From: Acanthaster planci
Lineage: Eukaryota > Echinodermata > Asteroidea > Valvatida > Acanthasteridae
DNA length: 60,027 nucleotides
Reading direction: 5' to 3'
NCBI RefSeq assembly: GCF_001949145.1
Contig: NW_019091371.1
Span: 685,674 to 745,700 of the forward strand
The notes beneath the pieces were generated by a model. That model was not told where the DNA came from, did no database searches, and saw only the letters and a program-made list of their open reading frames with translations. The position numbers and the translations under genes are program-made. Within the stretch, counting starts at the first letter, position 1, and every line of letters begins with the position of its first letter. This document shows positions 25,280 to 36,342 of the stretch, one piece after another.

Positions 25280-26780
25280 TAACACTGACATCAGACATGT
25301 AGCACTCGGTGTATGTACACTTTATACATGTATCTAAACTGGCTTTATAGGCATAAAATACATATCCACACATGAAGGAAAGACAGTACTACATAAGATA
25401 TAGATCTTCATGAAGCAATTTTATAAAATTTTCTCTAAATCAGTTCTTTACTTACCGGTTCATGTACTGTACTTGTTTAAGCTTGTCTCAATGGAAGCAT
25501 GTGGCACTTCAGTTATACAATTTGATCCATATGTAATTTCTGATATTCAGTGTTGATTTTTCTTTCAACCATTCCTGGTAGATTGCAACCAGCCAGCACA
25601 TTGTAGCATTTAATCAGATACAGAAGCCTGTGACAGAAGAGTCAGTTTTCTCTTAACACCTGGTGTCCATTTGCAGAGCAGCCATGCTTCCAGGTATTTT
25701 CAATGGCCAACACCCAAAACAGATTACCATGTACCGGTACATGTACACCATCAATGAACACTACATGTAAATCATTGCACAGTTTTTTTTCTTTTTTATG
25801 TTTTGTGTTTGTTTTTGTTTTGTCATTTGTTACTATTTTGGTACATGCATCATCAATCACATACATAATTGAAATATCTCAATCACACAGAGACATACAA
25901 TACATACAATGTACATGCACATGTATAATGACAGTGAGTACACGTATGCACTCTGGCACACATCATTCATGCTGTACATGCATGCACATGTACATTGTAC
26001 ATGTCAACTGTTCATGAACGTAAAGGTTTGATGTCAATAAAGTTCAGTGACTTCAGTTCAAGATAAATGCAGTGAATGAGTAGATAATGTTCATAAATAT
26101 GTACATTTAGGTCCAAGGGAAAAAAGTGACCAGATACCCCTTTCATTTTTCATCTCATAAAAAAAAAAGAAATGACACAGGAACATTTGATCAAACTTAT
26201 GTTGGTACATCTGTGCAAAAACACCTTAAACCATGGTGCTCACATGTACAGTTTTACTGTACTATTCAGCAGCACTGTCTTGTGAATTTTGCTCCGAGTG
26301 CTGTGAACTTTGTCATGCTGACTGCCATACATTTATTGTACATTTATTGTACACGCTGACTGCCAGCACATTATCATATAATAACAATAACAAAAAAGAA
26401 TTCAGAACAGTCAGGAAACAAAAATCTTGTTAACTTGAATTTGAGGAGATTGCACTTTACCAATTACTAGTAGTTTCATTGAGCTCACATTTTGATTCTA
26501 TTAATTCATTTTGGTTCAAACTGATTGGTCATACATGTACATGTAATTCCTCTCATTTATCACAATTTCCATCATCATTTAAAACAATCTGAAGCATCTA
26601 GTCAACGTGTCACACTACAATCTCTAACAAACATGTAGACACAATTTAACACGTACACGTAGATCAGTTTTAAAAATCTGCTTGTCCATATTTGTGCATT
26701 ATCCTTGATTGCCCACTCCAAGCAATAATGCAGTTCCTCATAAATGCTAAAGTGTGCAGCTTGGTGTGAAATGAGAGCAA
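25280..26780. other. non-coding DNA, no gene seen
   Basis: TACATGTA and TACCGGTA words at 25730-25745 and 25975-26000. An A-run lies at 26160. No coding exon recognised. Confidence 0.45.
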
Positions 26781-26828
26781 CCGATTAGTGACAAATTGAC
26801 ATCCCTCCATTGATCCCAAGAAACAGAC

Positions 26829-26956
26829 CTGAAAACTCTGCCCCAGGCAAATCAAGTGTGCAAATATTGGGCTGTGATGATGGCTCAAGACACAACTCAC
26901 AGAAAGCCACATCCATGTCCGCAACCTTATCAGCATCAATGCACAGCCAATTGATA
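26829..26956 (-). CDS. candidate internal exon of an unrecognised minus-strand gene
   Basis: On the minus strand, CAG (26957-26959) precedes an open frame of 42 codons, and TCAG|GTCTGT follows it. The frame is Cys- and acidic-rich (motifs DADKVADMDVAFCELCLE and TLDLPGAEF). It begins with one base completing a codon, which matches the two bases left by the candidate first exon 29990-30228. Without splicing the frame stops at 26785. The ORF in another minus frame (26670-27110) is longer but looks less protein-like. I do not recognise the family. Confidence 0.3.
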
Positions 26957-27119
26957 CTGGGCATGGAAATGATGACTCATGATGCAAGCCGAATACATGG
27001 GTGTACTTCACACTAGGGTATCGTGTAACTGTGTGGGCTTTAAGAGGCAAGTAATCCAAACCTGCCTTTATACTGAGAATGTTAGAGATAGACAACTGGG
27101 ACAAGAACAAAAAATAGGC

Positions 27120-28230
27120 AAGGATAACAGCAGGTAACAGTGTACCTGGTATGTATCCTCATGTGAATGTAAAAAGGTCATCACTCAAAATCAAATGATA
27201 AGCATTACATGTACATTCACACTCAAGACAGCTGTACACTGTACATTAGGAGCATAAAAATGGAATTTTTGGAATCCACTCAAACAGATGGCTACATTTC
27301 TCATCAAAATGATAAGAAGATGCAATAGAAGGGGTACATGTACCAGTACAAGCAGATGGAAGAAAAGACAAAACACAGCATTCAAAATATATTTCTATGT
27401 ACATATACCGGTACACCTATGTACTGTAGCATGGTACAGGTTTCTAAATACGTTCTACAGTGCATGGAGCCCCCAAATGTTTCATCTGCACCCCCCTCCC
27501 TTTCAAAATACAGTCTGGACTTGAAGCAGTTCAATCGGTCAACACAATGTACGTACATGTACATGTATATGTGCAATGTCTGCACTGAATGTGCATTTGG
27601 AAGGGAAGAGATTTTCAAAGAGGCATGGTTCTATACAAATGTTTTCAGACACAAAAGTCACAGATATTACCATAATCAACCTTTTCAACCTGGAATGGCT
27701 TTTCTCTTCTTTTCTTTTTTTTTTATTTAAAGAAAATTAACACTTTCATTTTCTGTACACATGTACGTACACGGACTGGTAAATTTATGTACATTGCGGA
27801 TGCTGGCACAGTATGCACGCTGGAAAAAAATGTACTGTAGCAAGCACAAATGCTCTTAGTTCAAGTTGACTGAAGCACTTGCTGAAGGCATTATCATGGC
27901 TGAACACTGCATGACAAAGTGTACATGTAGCTTATGTCATTACAGGGTAAAATTTAGTCCACAGTGTACAGGCAGTCAACCCCGGAAAATGGGTAATGTG
28001 GGTAATTTCTGATTTGGTTGTGCTTCTTTTAATTTAAGAAGTAAGCCAAACCAAATAAGACTCAAAATCTTTGGTTGTCACTGCTGGATTTTAGGATGGT
28101 ACTTCTGGTACATGCACTGAAATGGTCCCGAATTTGCAAGAGAAACCACATTGTACCATGACTTCACAATGCAGAGCTGCAGAAAGGTCTGGTCTTTCAT
28201 GTACTACTAGTCCAATGATCAGAATTAGAC
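27120..28230. other. non-coding DNA, no gene seen
   Basis: TACATGTA array at 27552-27570 and a T-run near 27705-27725. No recognised gene. Confidence 0.45.
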
Positions 28231-28236
28231 ACCATA

Positions 28237-28458
28237 AAATTAGTGGTCCAAAAGTGTGACATATTTGTGTCCCTGTTACATCTGACCTTTGTTATTTGAC
28301 ATGAAAATATCACCGGAATTTATTTCAAACTATTATTATTTGTTTGGCAGGTACCGGTAATTTGCATAAATTCATCACTCTTGGAAATTAGAAAATGTGT
28401 TCTGAACCTACAAAATCATATGTCAGATGTGACACGGACACGAAAAAAAAAATGGATC
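28237..28458 (-). repeat. dispersed repeat bounded by GGRTCC ends, copy 2
   Basis: Inverted partner of 16167-16384. It shares the GTGTC.GTGTCA start, GATTTTGTAGGTTC, AACACATT.(T)TAATTTCC and the GGGACACAAATATGTCA end. The two copies are diverged and this one carries a small insertion with TACCGGTAA. Confidence 0.65.
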
Positions 28459-28469
28459 CTTAATTTCTG

Positions 28470-29699
28470 GAATTACCCTTATGAAGGTGGTACACATTTA
28501 CATGTATGGGCATTCCTTTCTGGACAACAGTGTATCGTAACTTGCCAAAGATCACATTAAGACCCACACATGAGTGTTTGGCCCCATTTAAAGGGCATAT
28601 TTCTATGCCGCCATACACGTACATGTAGATGAGTAAATAAACCACGGTACCATGAGTGTCTATTTCCAGCTGCATACAGAGAAATATTTTTATTGGTACA
28701 CAACACAATACTTGAATTTCCAAGAACAAGTCTTCAATCAAATTGATCACAAATGAACATGTAGTCTCATAAGTTTTAAATAAAACAAAAAAATGAATAA
28801 AATGTGAAACAAAAGGTAGGACTCCTCTTGAACTAAATAAATGCATTTATAAAAACAGTTTAAATATAAACATAAAAAGAAAAATATATGACAAACATAA
28901 CAAACGTGACAGCAGTGGAGGTCGCCATGACATGAATGAAGCCCGGCGGTAAAAATTGATTTATCTTCTGTGTTCTAATGAGTCTGTAGGCCAGTGTGGG
29001 CACTGGGGGGAGGGGGGGTTGTGTGCCTTTCTCTATTTTCAATATGAATCTTTTTCATACAAAAATTTATTTCATAAGAACAACAGTAGAATCTTTTGGT
29101 GTCACATTAAATGGGACATGTATGTTTTTTACCCGTATCGATTGCCAGAAAAAAATACCACGCTTGAGAATGACAAGTCTGTTTGGAATGAATGCCGCCG
29201 CAGCACGATGCTGCTATCATATGACGGGTGCTCTGTACATGTACATGCTTTGGGTGCGGTACGGTACCACTAGGTCTGATTGATGCTGTACTATGGATTT
29301 CAGGATGTTTGGGTAGCCTTTATTCAAGGCGTGCCTGGCTATCTGGAAACACAACGCACACCCGCTTCACCACTCATGCTGGTGGTACTCTTCGTCGTGC
29401 TAGCAGCCAGGTGTGTGTTGTGTGTCCAGGTAGCCACGTGCACCTTGAGTCAAGGCTAATGTTTGGGAGAAAGCGTATCGTACATATGTGTATCGTATAT
29501 GTACCGGTACCCGTAGGCCCTACATTTGCAGTGTTTTTTTTGTACAGATTCTTACGTCTTATTTTTTTGAACATGTAGGTAAGAAAGATCCTCTTAGAAG
29601 GTCGGTAGAAAAAAAAGGCTTTTTTTAGGTTGGGTACCAAAAAAAAGGGTCAGTCTGAAACAAGAACCATAGACATCTACACTAGACATCTGCACTAGT
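28470..29699. other. non-coding DNA up to the assembly gap
   Basis: No confident gene. The segment 29230-29520 is more GC-rich than its surroundings and includes overlapping open frames on both strands, but no recognised domain or matched splice sites. Confidence 0.4.
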
Positions 29700-29791
29700 N
29701 NNNNNNNNNNNNNNNNNNNNNNNNNNNNNNNNNNNNNNNNNNNNNNNNNNNNNNNNNNNNNNNNNNNNNNNNNNNNNNNNNNNNNNNNNNN
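29700..29791. other. assembly gap (92 Ns)
   Basis: A run of 92 Ns. The right edge starts within a copy of the SINE tail (aatatacgttgggtacggg), so the gap probably reflects a repeat that was not assembled. Confidence 1.
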
Positions 29792-29989
29792 AATATACGT
29801 TGGGTACGGGCAAACCGTTACATATAAAAGAACCATAGAATTCAAAAAGAGTGTCCTAATGGCATCTCCTTGGTTAAACCATACCTGAACAGAGGAACAG
29901 ACAGTGAAGTGGTCAATGGGCAGGTGGTTGTGGGCGAAGTAAAAATGGGCAAAGTGACTGTAACCTCTCAATCTCATGAATGTACTTAC

Positions 29990-30228
29990 ACTATCACTGT
30001 ATGTTGCATCATTTTCCGGCGAACTGCTGGAGCAGGCTTGTCCCTTGCACCTTCACTTTTCGGAAGTACCTGTACCGGTAGGCCTCCTTCCCTTACGTTC
30101 CCCACACCTCTGCAATCCATTTTATCATCTCCTTTAATCTCCGCTCTCGTAAGTCTCCCAGATTTCGGTAACGGCGAATCAGCTGACTGAGACACCAGCT
30201 GATCACCTGCCGAAGATGCGGCCTGCAT
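29990..30228 (-). CDS. candidate first coding exon of an unrecognised minus-strand gene
   Basis: The minus strand opens with ATG at 30228 (G at -3) and reads 79 codons to a strong splice donor, AGT|GTAAGTAC, at 29989. The predicted N terminus is polar and low-complexity, rich in S, G, K and R, with no membrane segment and no recognised domain. Its base composition is GC-richer than the flanking DNA, and a CpG-rich stretch lies 250-300 bp upstream, as expected for a first exon near a promoter. It leaves two bases at the junction, compatible with the exon candidate at 26956. An upstream minus ORF (30285-30572) covers the CpG stretch and is probably not translated. Confidence 0.4.
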
Positions 30229-30469
30229 GACGATGCCGGTAGCTAATGTCTTACAACTTACAGTTTCAAGAGCACACGGCTAATTTAATTCCAACGGAGC
30301 AGGAAACTGGGAGATTCTGGTGGTAAGAAAAGACTCAAGACTCCTGCAACATTTATTTTACACTTGACAGGTAAAGGGCCTATACGGATGAAGTCAGTGC
30401 TCATACTGTCAATGAAAATGCGAAGAATTACAAGAGCCTCACTGTCACAACGAATACATTTGAACCACC

Positions 30470-30545
30470 ATTCCATCAGCACCACACGCGACCGACCGCG
30501 GCTCGGACACGTCGCGGTACGGTGGATCGGAACCGGGAAAACTGC
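30470..30545. promoter_or_regulatory. CpG-rich putative promoter
   Basis: A dense CpG cluster (CACGCGACCGACCGCGGCTCGG, ACACGTCGCGGTACGG) stands out in AT-rich DNA. It lies just upstream of the candidate minus-strand first exon at 30228 and is also near a transposon block to its right. No TATA box was identified. The call rests on position and composition only. Confidence 0.3.
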
Positions 30546-30697
30546 ACTGTACTGGCCAACAAAATAATTCACTGGTAACCTTCAGGTGAGTATGCCAGAC
30601 ATGAAAATTGGAAACCAGTGGAATTTTACCGTCAGTTGAGCTAGCTGCGGGAAAAAATAAAACGAGGGCGCCATTTCATTTTGCATTCAACTCTCTA

Positions 30698-31583
30698 GGT
30701 TGCACTACACCAAATACGCGCCCATGGAAAAAATTGCAAAATCGGATGGAAATAGCGCCGCTTGTTGACTCGTGAGAAGAGGCTGGACTCCGTTTTTCAC
30801 TGGAAATTCAAGTTATGGCCAGAAGATCACCTTTCGTTTTAATTTCATGGGGGTTAGCCACGAAATTTGTTTTTTATTCGCCTTTTAACGGTGATATCCC
30901 CCCAAATAGCAGTAAAACTAAGCGCTCATTTTTGAATGTAGCCGACCACCTCTATCCAAATAGGTCCTCAATTTTGGGCTTTTTGTGAAAGAAATACCCC
31001 AAACTGGAAACTATCAGTCCTAAGTTTGGGATTTATAGAAATATTTCTATGATGCCTCCTGATTATGGCGTGTCTTATTGTAAAAATCCTGTGGGATCAC
31101 AAAATATTAATAAGCTCGCGCGCAAAATACAACCATTTGGTGGAATGCACCCTTTAGATACCAAAGCTGCGTTTATTATGTCGGAGGGTGTATTCCACTA
31201 AGTCGCTAAATATACGCACAAGCAAATGAATTTTTTACATTCCACGGGTTAATTACAATACCACAACCGAGAGCGATCATATAGATAATTTCTGTAAGTC
31301 ACGAATTTTGGACTTGTGGCTTCCAGCTCAGGGTATTTCCTTTACAAAATCTCCAATCCGTGGGCGTATTTTGCTTTAATAGAGGCCGCTACATTTAGAA
31401 TTGGGGCATTGTTTATTACTATTCTCCCGGAAAGGCGAATAAAAATCACGTTGCTAACCCCTGTAAAATTTAAAAGAAACTGAACTTGTGGCCATAATCT
31501 TGACTTTACAGTGAAAAACACAATGCCGACTTCTTCCTGAGAGTCACCAGGGGTGCGTTTCTTGGGGCGCGTATAGTGCAACC
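30698..31583. mobile_element. foldback element with two long inverted arms (886 bp)
   Basis: The left arm begins GGTTGCACTACACCAAATACG, and the right arm, read on the minus strand, begins GGTTGCACTATACGCGCCCC. The arms stay alignable by eye over about 430 bp: TTTTTCACTG...AAATTCAAG, TTATGGCCA.AAG, GGGGTTAGC.ACG, TTTTTATTCGCCTTT, GAAATACCC, then GTGGAATGCACCCT on the left against GTGGAATACACCCT on the right. They meet at a centre near 31160-31175. No ORF has recognised homology, so it is non-autonomous. I could not find a convincing target-site duplication. Confidence 0.85.
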
Positions 31584-31589
31584 ACTGAG

Positions 31590-31755
31590 ATCATAATAGT
31601 TAGATCTTATGATCTCTATGCTTTATATAATGTGAAGCCTTATCCCCCCCAAAAAAATGACCCACAGAGAGAATGTATAACCAGTCTGATGTTATAATTA
31701 CAACTTAAGATGATATGCTTTCCGGTGATATCTTGGATGAATTTTCTCTGATTAA
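31590..31755. other. spacer between foldback element and BEL/Pao remnant
   Basis: AT-rich DNA without a recognised feature. It may include the decayed 3' LTR of the adjacent retroelement, but I found no match to the far side beyond 31760-31789. Confidence 0.3.
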
Positions 31756-31777
31756 GTTGTCACGTCTTAGACCAGCA

Positions 31778-32227
31778 TTATTCGTCCCTTGAAGCGTGAT
31801 CAGCGAGATTTGAGTCTGAGTCGACGTAGAACCACTGATCTGTTTTTTGTGTCCTCTCGATTATCTGTACACGGTTGTCCACAAATGTGTGAAAGCGTCG
31901 CGCCTCGTTGTTGATGTAACTAAGCTGGGACAACTTTGGAGTCTGTCCAGAAGACTTCCTTCACGTTGGACAAGATACTACAGTTGCAGTCAACTCGAGA
32001 CGAGGAATTGTTGTTACCTTAGTCAGCGCGACTCGAGACTTGCCCGTAAGCAGCACACAATGTACACTGTTTTGCAGATCCTGAATTCTGAGGTTACAGC
32101 ACTGGCCGTTGCCCACAATACTGGCACCCGAGAAGTGGTGTATCTGGGTAGACTTAATTTCTCCAAAATGGCTTGGCTTGAGACAGCGTGGAATCCGAAT
32201 TGTTGAAATGCTGGGGAGGTCGGCCAC
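31778..32227 (-). pseudogene. BEL/Pao RNase H remnant
   Basis: Minus strand. The motif KSRVALTKVTTIPRLELTA near 32000-32060 is the hallmark of the BEL/Pao RNase H start. FWTDSK near 31940 carries a catalytic-type Asp. After a frame break at about 31919 (in-frame TAG), the conserved EARRFHTFVDNRVQ and SNLADHASR motifs follow in the next frame. It ends at a TAA at 31777-31779, immediately before the place where integrase would be expected. At least one frameshift makes it non-functional. Confidence 0.85.
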
Positions 32228-32234
32228 ATATCCA

Positions 32235-33044
32235 CTACTCCCACCGTGGTTCTAACTCTGCTAGCAGGGGATCGACCCATCCGTTTGCATTAAGGCACAT
32301 ATGCTGCCGCAGCACTTTACCTATCAGGACGAACGGAACCAGAAAACCCAGAGGGTCATAGACTGATGCAACCTTAGGCAAAATTACTCTGCGGGTCAAG
32401 GCTGCCTTTAAATTTGGTCTCAATCTGGAAGAAGAATTCATCCATATCGACATCCATTGTATTCCAAGAGTGGAAGACAGGGAAGATGGTCTTCGTTGAG
32501 ATCAACTTCTTTCACAGATGCAGCTCTTTCCTGGGGAGACACAGATTCCAAGGCATCTGTGCTGCTGGAGATGAACTTGTGTAGGTGAATATACCACCTC
32601 TGGTACACAACTCTCTTGCTTCTAAGCTGAATCGCCTCTTCATTTGTCTCGGTGCTTATCAGACCGTCATCCACGTAGAAATGATGCCTTATGCACTGGG
32701 CTGCATATGGGGATGCAGATGACTCCAAACGGATGGACCTTCATCCTGTATTCAGTATGCTCCTGAGCGAGGTCTTCATCCTTCCTCCAAAGAAAACAAA
32801 AATAGTCTCGATCTTCCATCCTCTTTCTGAACTGATGGAACATTCTTTCTATGTCACAGGCAATGGATACAGGGTGATTTCTGAGGCGACTCCGCACTTT
32901 TATCAAGGCATTCATCAGATCAGGGCCGCTTAGGAGATGTTCATTTAGGGCAGTGCCGCGGTACTGACTTAAACAGTCGAAAACAGCTCGTATCTTGTTG
33001 GGCTTTCTAGGGTGGTAAAGACTGTGTTGAGGAATGTACCACAC
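32235..33044 (-). pseudogene. BEL/Pao reverse transcriptase remnant
   Basis: The N-terminal part (32667-33044, minus) has WYIPQHSLYHPRKPNKIR, VFDCLSQYRG, LLSGPDLMNAL and the first catalytic Asp in ACDIERMFHQ. The active-site YVDD follows at 32666-32677 but in a different frame. The thumb/connection part, with KVASVYDPLGFLVPFV and GWVDPL, is at 32235-32453 in a third segment. The order and motifs are diagnostic of Pao-type RT. The frame changes show it is inactive. Confidence 0.92.
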
Positions 33045-33665
33045 TTCACCATCTTTGGTATCCGAATTTGGGCTTCTTCTGCATCCCCATGGTCAATGGC
33101 ATCATGCAACAAAATTCATATAGTCGTTACAGTACTTCCTGTCCCTCTCTAACTTGCGCTTGAGATAACCAAGGCCGATAGACGCTTGACATTGATTTTA
33201 TTGTCTGGTAGACGTGGACTCGAGCGGAACGGAAGAGGCATTTGCAGATGACCATCATCCAGCCTTGTAATGGAAGAGTCCAGGGTATGCAGTGACTGGA
33301 GATCTTCCTGTGGCACATTACAACATTTGTCGTCCTAAAAGTCTATCTTAAGCACCGACAAGACATTTTTGAATGGGACAGGATTCTCTTTAGCCATTAT
33401 TCTATGGCACGTGGCTGTAGTACCAAATGGGCCTCCGACCACAGACCACCCGAGATCAGTCTTCACAGCTTACGGTTGGATATTTTGACCGGATACTGTC
33501 TCTCAGGGCGTGACAGCTTCAGGGCAATAGAACCCGATCAACATCCCAATGTCCCAGTCCTGCACTGGAGAAAGTTTTATTGCCAATTGACTCGAGGTGA
33601 GACCACTTCAAGGCAGTTTCTCTGGTGGGGATGAGTGACCTTTCTGCGGGAATGAAATCTCTCGT

Positions 33666-33899
33666 CTATACCTTCGGAATAGTGATGATCTTCCCAGAGT
33701 GCATTCCTATTACGGTAATATCTGAACGGAGACTACAGTCTGAGACTGTGGAACTGGACGTCATTGTTGCCAACTTGAACTGGACACGACCACTTTTAAC
33801 CCTAAGACCTTCGGCTGTAGAGTTCAGAATGAAGGATGTGTCACTCTGAGTATCCAACATAGCGTAGGTGAGAACTTCGCAGGCTGGAATCCAAGCCAC
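33666..33899 (-). pseudogene. BEL/Pao aspartic protease remnant
   Basis: Contains AMLDTQSDTSFI, the D-(S/T)-Q-S-D active-site motif of the BEL/Pao DUF1758-type retropepsin, at about 33830-33865. It is followed by a beta-rich segment typical of the fold. The frame ends without joining the RT frame downstream (33127-33318 is another broken piece). Derived from a polyprotein, so the ORF's own ATG means nothing. Confidence 0.8.
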
Positions 33900-33901
33900 A
33901 G

Positions 33902-34138
33902 CTATTCACACAGCCTTGGTTGGTTCTCGTCTTTCTTTGGTGGGACTTTTAATCTCAGACAATTTGTCTTCATGGAGGGGGGTTTGCATTTGGAACATGT
34001 GGCTCGCCTCTTACACTCTTTAGATTGATGGCCCTTTCGTAGACAGCCAAAGCAAAGTCTGTTGTCTTGCACAAACTGCTTCTTCTCCTCCGCCGATTTG
34101 GCTTCAAACTTAGAGCACTTATGAATGGACCATTGCAA
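33902..34138 (-). pseudogene. BEL/Pao gag zinc knuckle
   Basis: Minus-strand frame with LCFGCLRKGHQSKEC, a perfect C-x2-C-x4-H-x4-C knuckle, followed by RATCSKC, the usual partial second knuckle of BEL gag. The family uses it to bind RNA during packaging. It lies between the gag core and the protease, as expected. Confidence 0.85.
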
Positions 34139-34158
34139 AGGTGCACAATCTAGCTGGC

Positions 34159-34596
34159 TTAGCAGCTTTGACCCGAGGCTTGCGTTGCCATGACTTGTCT
34201 TATTTGTTTAACTTCCTTTCTCTGACTTTCGTGGCGCTTCAACACAAATGGCAAAGTTAAAGGGTTGCATGCTACTTCGGCTTCTGCGACAAAATCACAG
34301 AACTCCTTGAAGGACGGATACTCCTGCTTCTTCAGTGAAGTAGTCACCCGACGATTCCAACGTTTCACAACCCATTCAAGCAGTTTATCCACCATCTTTC
34401 TGTTCTCTTCGCAGTCGTTCAGGATGGATAACCCCTTGACGTGTGGTATGACATCACTGTAGGCTGTAAGGAAGTCAGAGAAATCTCTGAATGCCTGCAA
34501 ATCTCTTTGGCCACCTTCGTCCATTTGGAGATCTTTTCTCTGAAGCTTATCTGGATGAGAATGGGATCTCTGTATCTTTTGTTCAATTTTGACCAA
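34159..34596 (-). pseudogene. BEL/Pao gag core (DUF1759-like)
   Basis: Minus-strand frame of 145 codons with FRDFSDFLTAYSDVIPHVKG, LNDCEENRKMVDKLLEWVVK and FKEFCDFVAEAEVACNPL, matching the helical gag segment of BEL/Pao elements as I know it. Basic residues dominate the C-terminal end. It continues into the knuckle region after a frame break near 34140-34160. Confidence 0.75.
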
Positions 34597-35201
34597 GCAT
34601 CTTAATATGCTGATTCATCTGAACATAGAAATATTCTCTGTATCATTTTTGCTGCAGCACCCGTGGTGTACTTCCTGAGGTAAAATATTTTACCTGCTGC
34701 TCCGATGTTCTTGCTTTCCATAAGTGCTGAGAGGGAATTCTTCTATTCTGTAAACTGCACTGGGAGTCCACTAAAGGTACTTGGTTCGGGCAGTAGCCTT
34801 CCCAAAGAGATGCCCTCCTCGAAAGCTTTTAGCAGCGTAGCCGTATCATTAAATGGTGTCTTTGACGAATTAGAAGGAGATTCGACATTTTCGGGAAGAG
34901 TTGAACTGGTTTCTCTATTTATATCTGGCCTAGCGCCTCCCTACACTAGAGAAGTTCGGTTCTTCCTCCTCGTCCTCATAGACCTTCAATCGAGCTGCAG
35001 CTATTTTGACATCCTTCTCGGCTGTCAGCCTCTTCAGTTTTTTCTTTTCTTCCATTACTTTCTTGAAAGTGTGCCTGAATCTCGGATAGTTTGTTGCGTT
35101 TTTCTTAATTTTTTTGGACTAATTGGAGTTCAGCCTTCTTTGCTGCTGTTCAGATGCTGCGTCAGTTTTGCTTGACGACATGTGAGAATGCTTGGAAACG
35201 C

Positions 35202-35710
35202 TTAAGCGATAGGCCTAAGTAGAAGGCGAAATTTGAGACTCTGTGATCCCGCCAAAAACAGATGGGAACCTTCACTTACTTTGAATAATGCAATTATCCC
35301 TGGACTGAAGTCTTGCTTCTCGATATCTTCAAGTCGATTCTTGATTAGTGCATTTATGTCCTCAGAAACTTGAGAAGTGTAGTCTACTTTACGGACTATT
35401 TCTGGGTTTGGTGCGCGCAATTTTCTAAGCTCTTCGTGGCTGTGCATGAGGCCTTGGATGCAGTTCTCGATCTCTTGCATTTGATTCTTCAGTTCCTCTT
35501 TAAGCAAGAATTTCTTAAATTAAGAAGTTCTCTGGTAGCCCTGGCTTGTGTCTTCCATCTTGAGTAAGCAATTTTTAACCTACGTTCTTTATCTTGTATG
35601 ACTTGCTCTAAGTGGGTTTTGGCTTTCCCCGTCAACTTTCTCTCTTACTGCGCCGCAGCCCTTGCTCTGTTGCAGTGTTCAGCTTCCAGCACTTCTTTTT
35701 CAGCGTTTGA
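35202..35710 (-). pseudogene. BEL/Pao gag N-terminal coiled coil
   Basis: Minus strand. From about 35700 downward there is an open, charged, helix-forming sequence (KTHLEQVIQDKERRLKIAY), and after a frame change an ORF with EELKNQMQEIENCIQGLM, LRKLRAPNPEIVRKVDY. The heptad-like charge pattern fits the coiled coil that starts BEL gag proteins. Broken by at least one frameshift and a TAA near 35647. Confidence 0.65.
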
Positions 35711-36342
35711 CATTACTTTGCGTTTATAATTATCGATACCTGAAAGGGGAGGGGGGGACACCAGTGAGTGATCCCTTTTAATGATACTTTAACAGGATAA
35801 CAGACTCTTCGATGTTAACTAAAACAGACTAGAAAACACTGTTATAAAACTCAAAGTTTTCTACTGAATCAGCATGGTTCGTTTAAGCTAACCATAGGTT
35901 GATGTGGTAGAAACCTTGGGTTCAGTACCGGTATACACACGACGAAAACTAGCTAGGCCGTCCTCAGTGACACCAGCACCAGGGGTGGAATGCAACTCAG
36001 CTCCCATCCGTGAGCTTGAAGGAACACCAGACATCAGTGAGCCAGGGCAGACGAGCAAAGATCTGCGGTGAGACACCGTTTTCACTGTAGTGCACAGAAG
36101 CGCACTGTGGGGGTTGGTCATTACAAAGTAATGGACGCGATGATCCGACTGATGTTTAGGGCACCGATGTTTATTCTGTTGTTGAAACTTCAAATCAACG
36201 TGAAAACGTTCACGCCTTAGACCAACATTATTCGTCCCTGGATAGGCTATTACATCTGGTTATGTCTCTGAGAGACGGAATGACGTTTGCTGGCCCCATT
36301 ATTGCGTCTTTATAAGTTTGAAGTCAAGCTCAATGATGCGCA

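Larger units (their letters stand above)
31760..36240 (-). mobile_element. decayed BEL/Pao LTR retrotransposon without integrase
   Basis: Read on the minus strand the order is gag (coiled coil, DUF1759-type domain, CCHC knuckle), aspartic protease, reverse transcriptase and RNase H, which is the BEL/Pao layout. The coding region is broken by frameshifts and stops. RNase H runs out at 31778 with no integrase domain after it, although BEL/Pao elements normally carry one. A 29-bp sequence, CACGYCTTAGACCARCATT followed by ATTCGTCCCT, occurs at both 31761-31789 and 36211-36239, suggesting element ends or a deletion junction. Full LTRs could not be delimited. It is a fossil copy and makes no functional product. 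Confidence 0.85.

Noticed and set aside
26670-27110. 146-codon minus-strand ORF as the real frame
   Set aside because: Composition is less protein-like than the splice-bounded alternative frame at 26829-26956, and it has no recognised motif.
29594-29977. 127-codon minus-strand ORF across the gap
   Set aside because: A third of it is Ns, and the right part is a SINE tail.
30285-30572. 95-codon minus-strand ORF over the CpG-rich stretch
   Set aside because: Probably promoter or 5' leader DNA; openness follows from high GC, and no domain is present.
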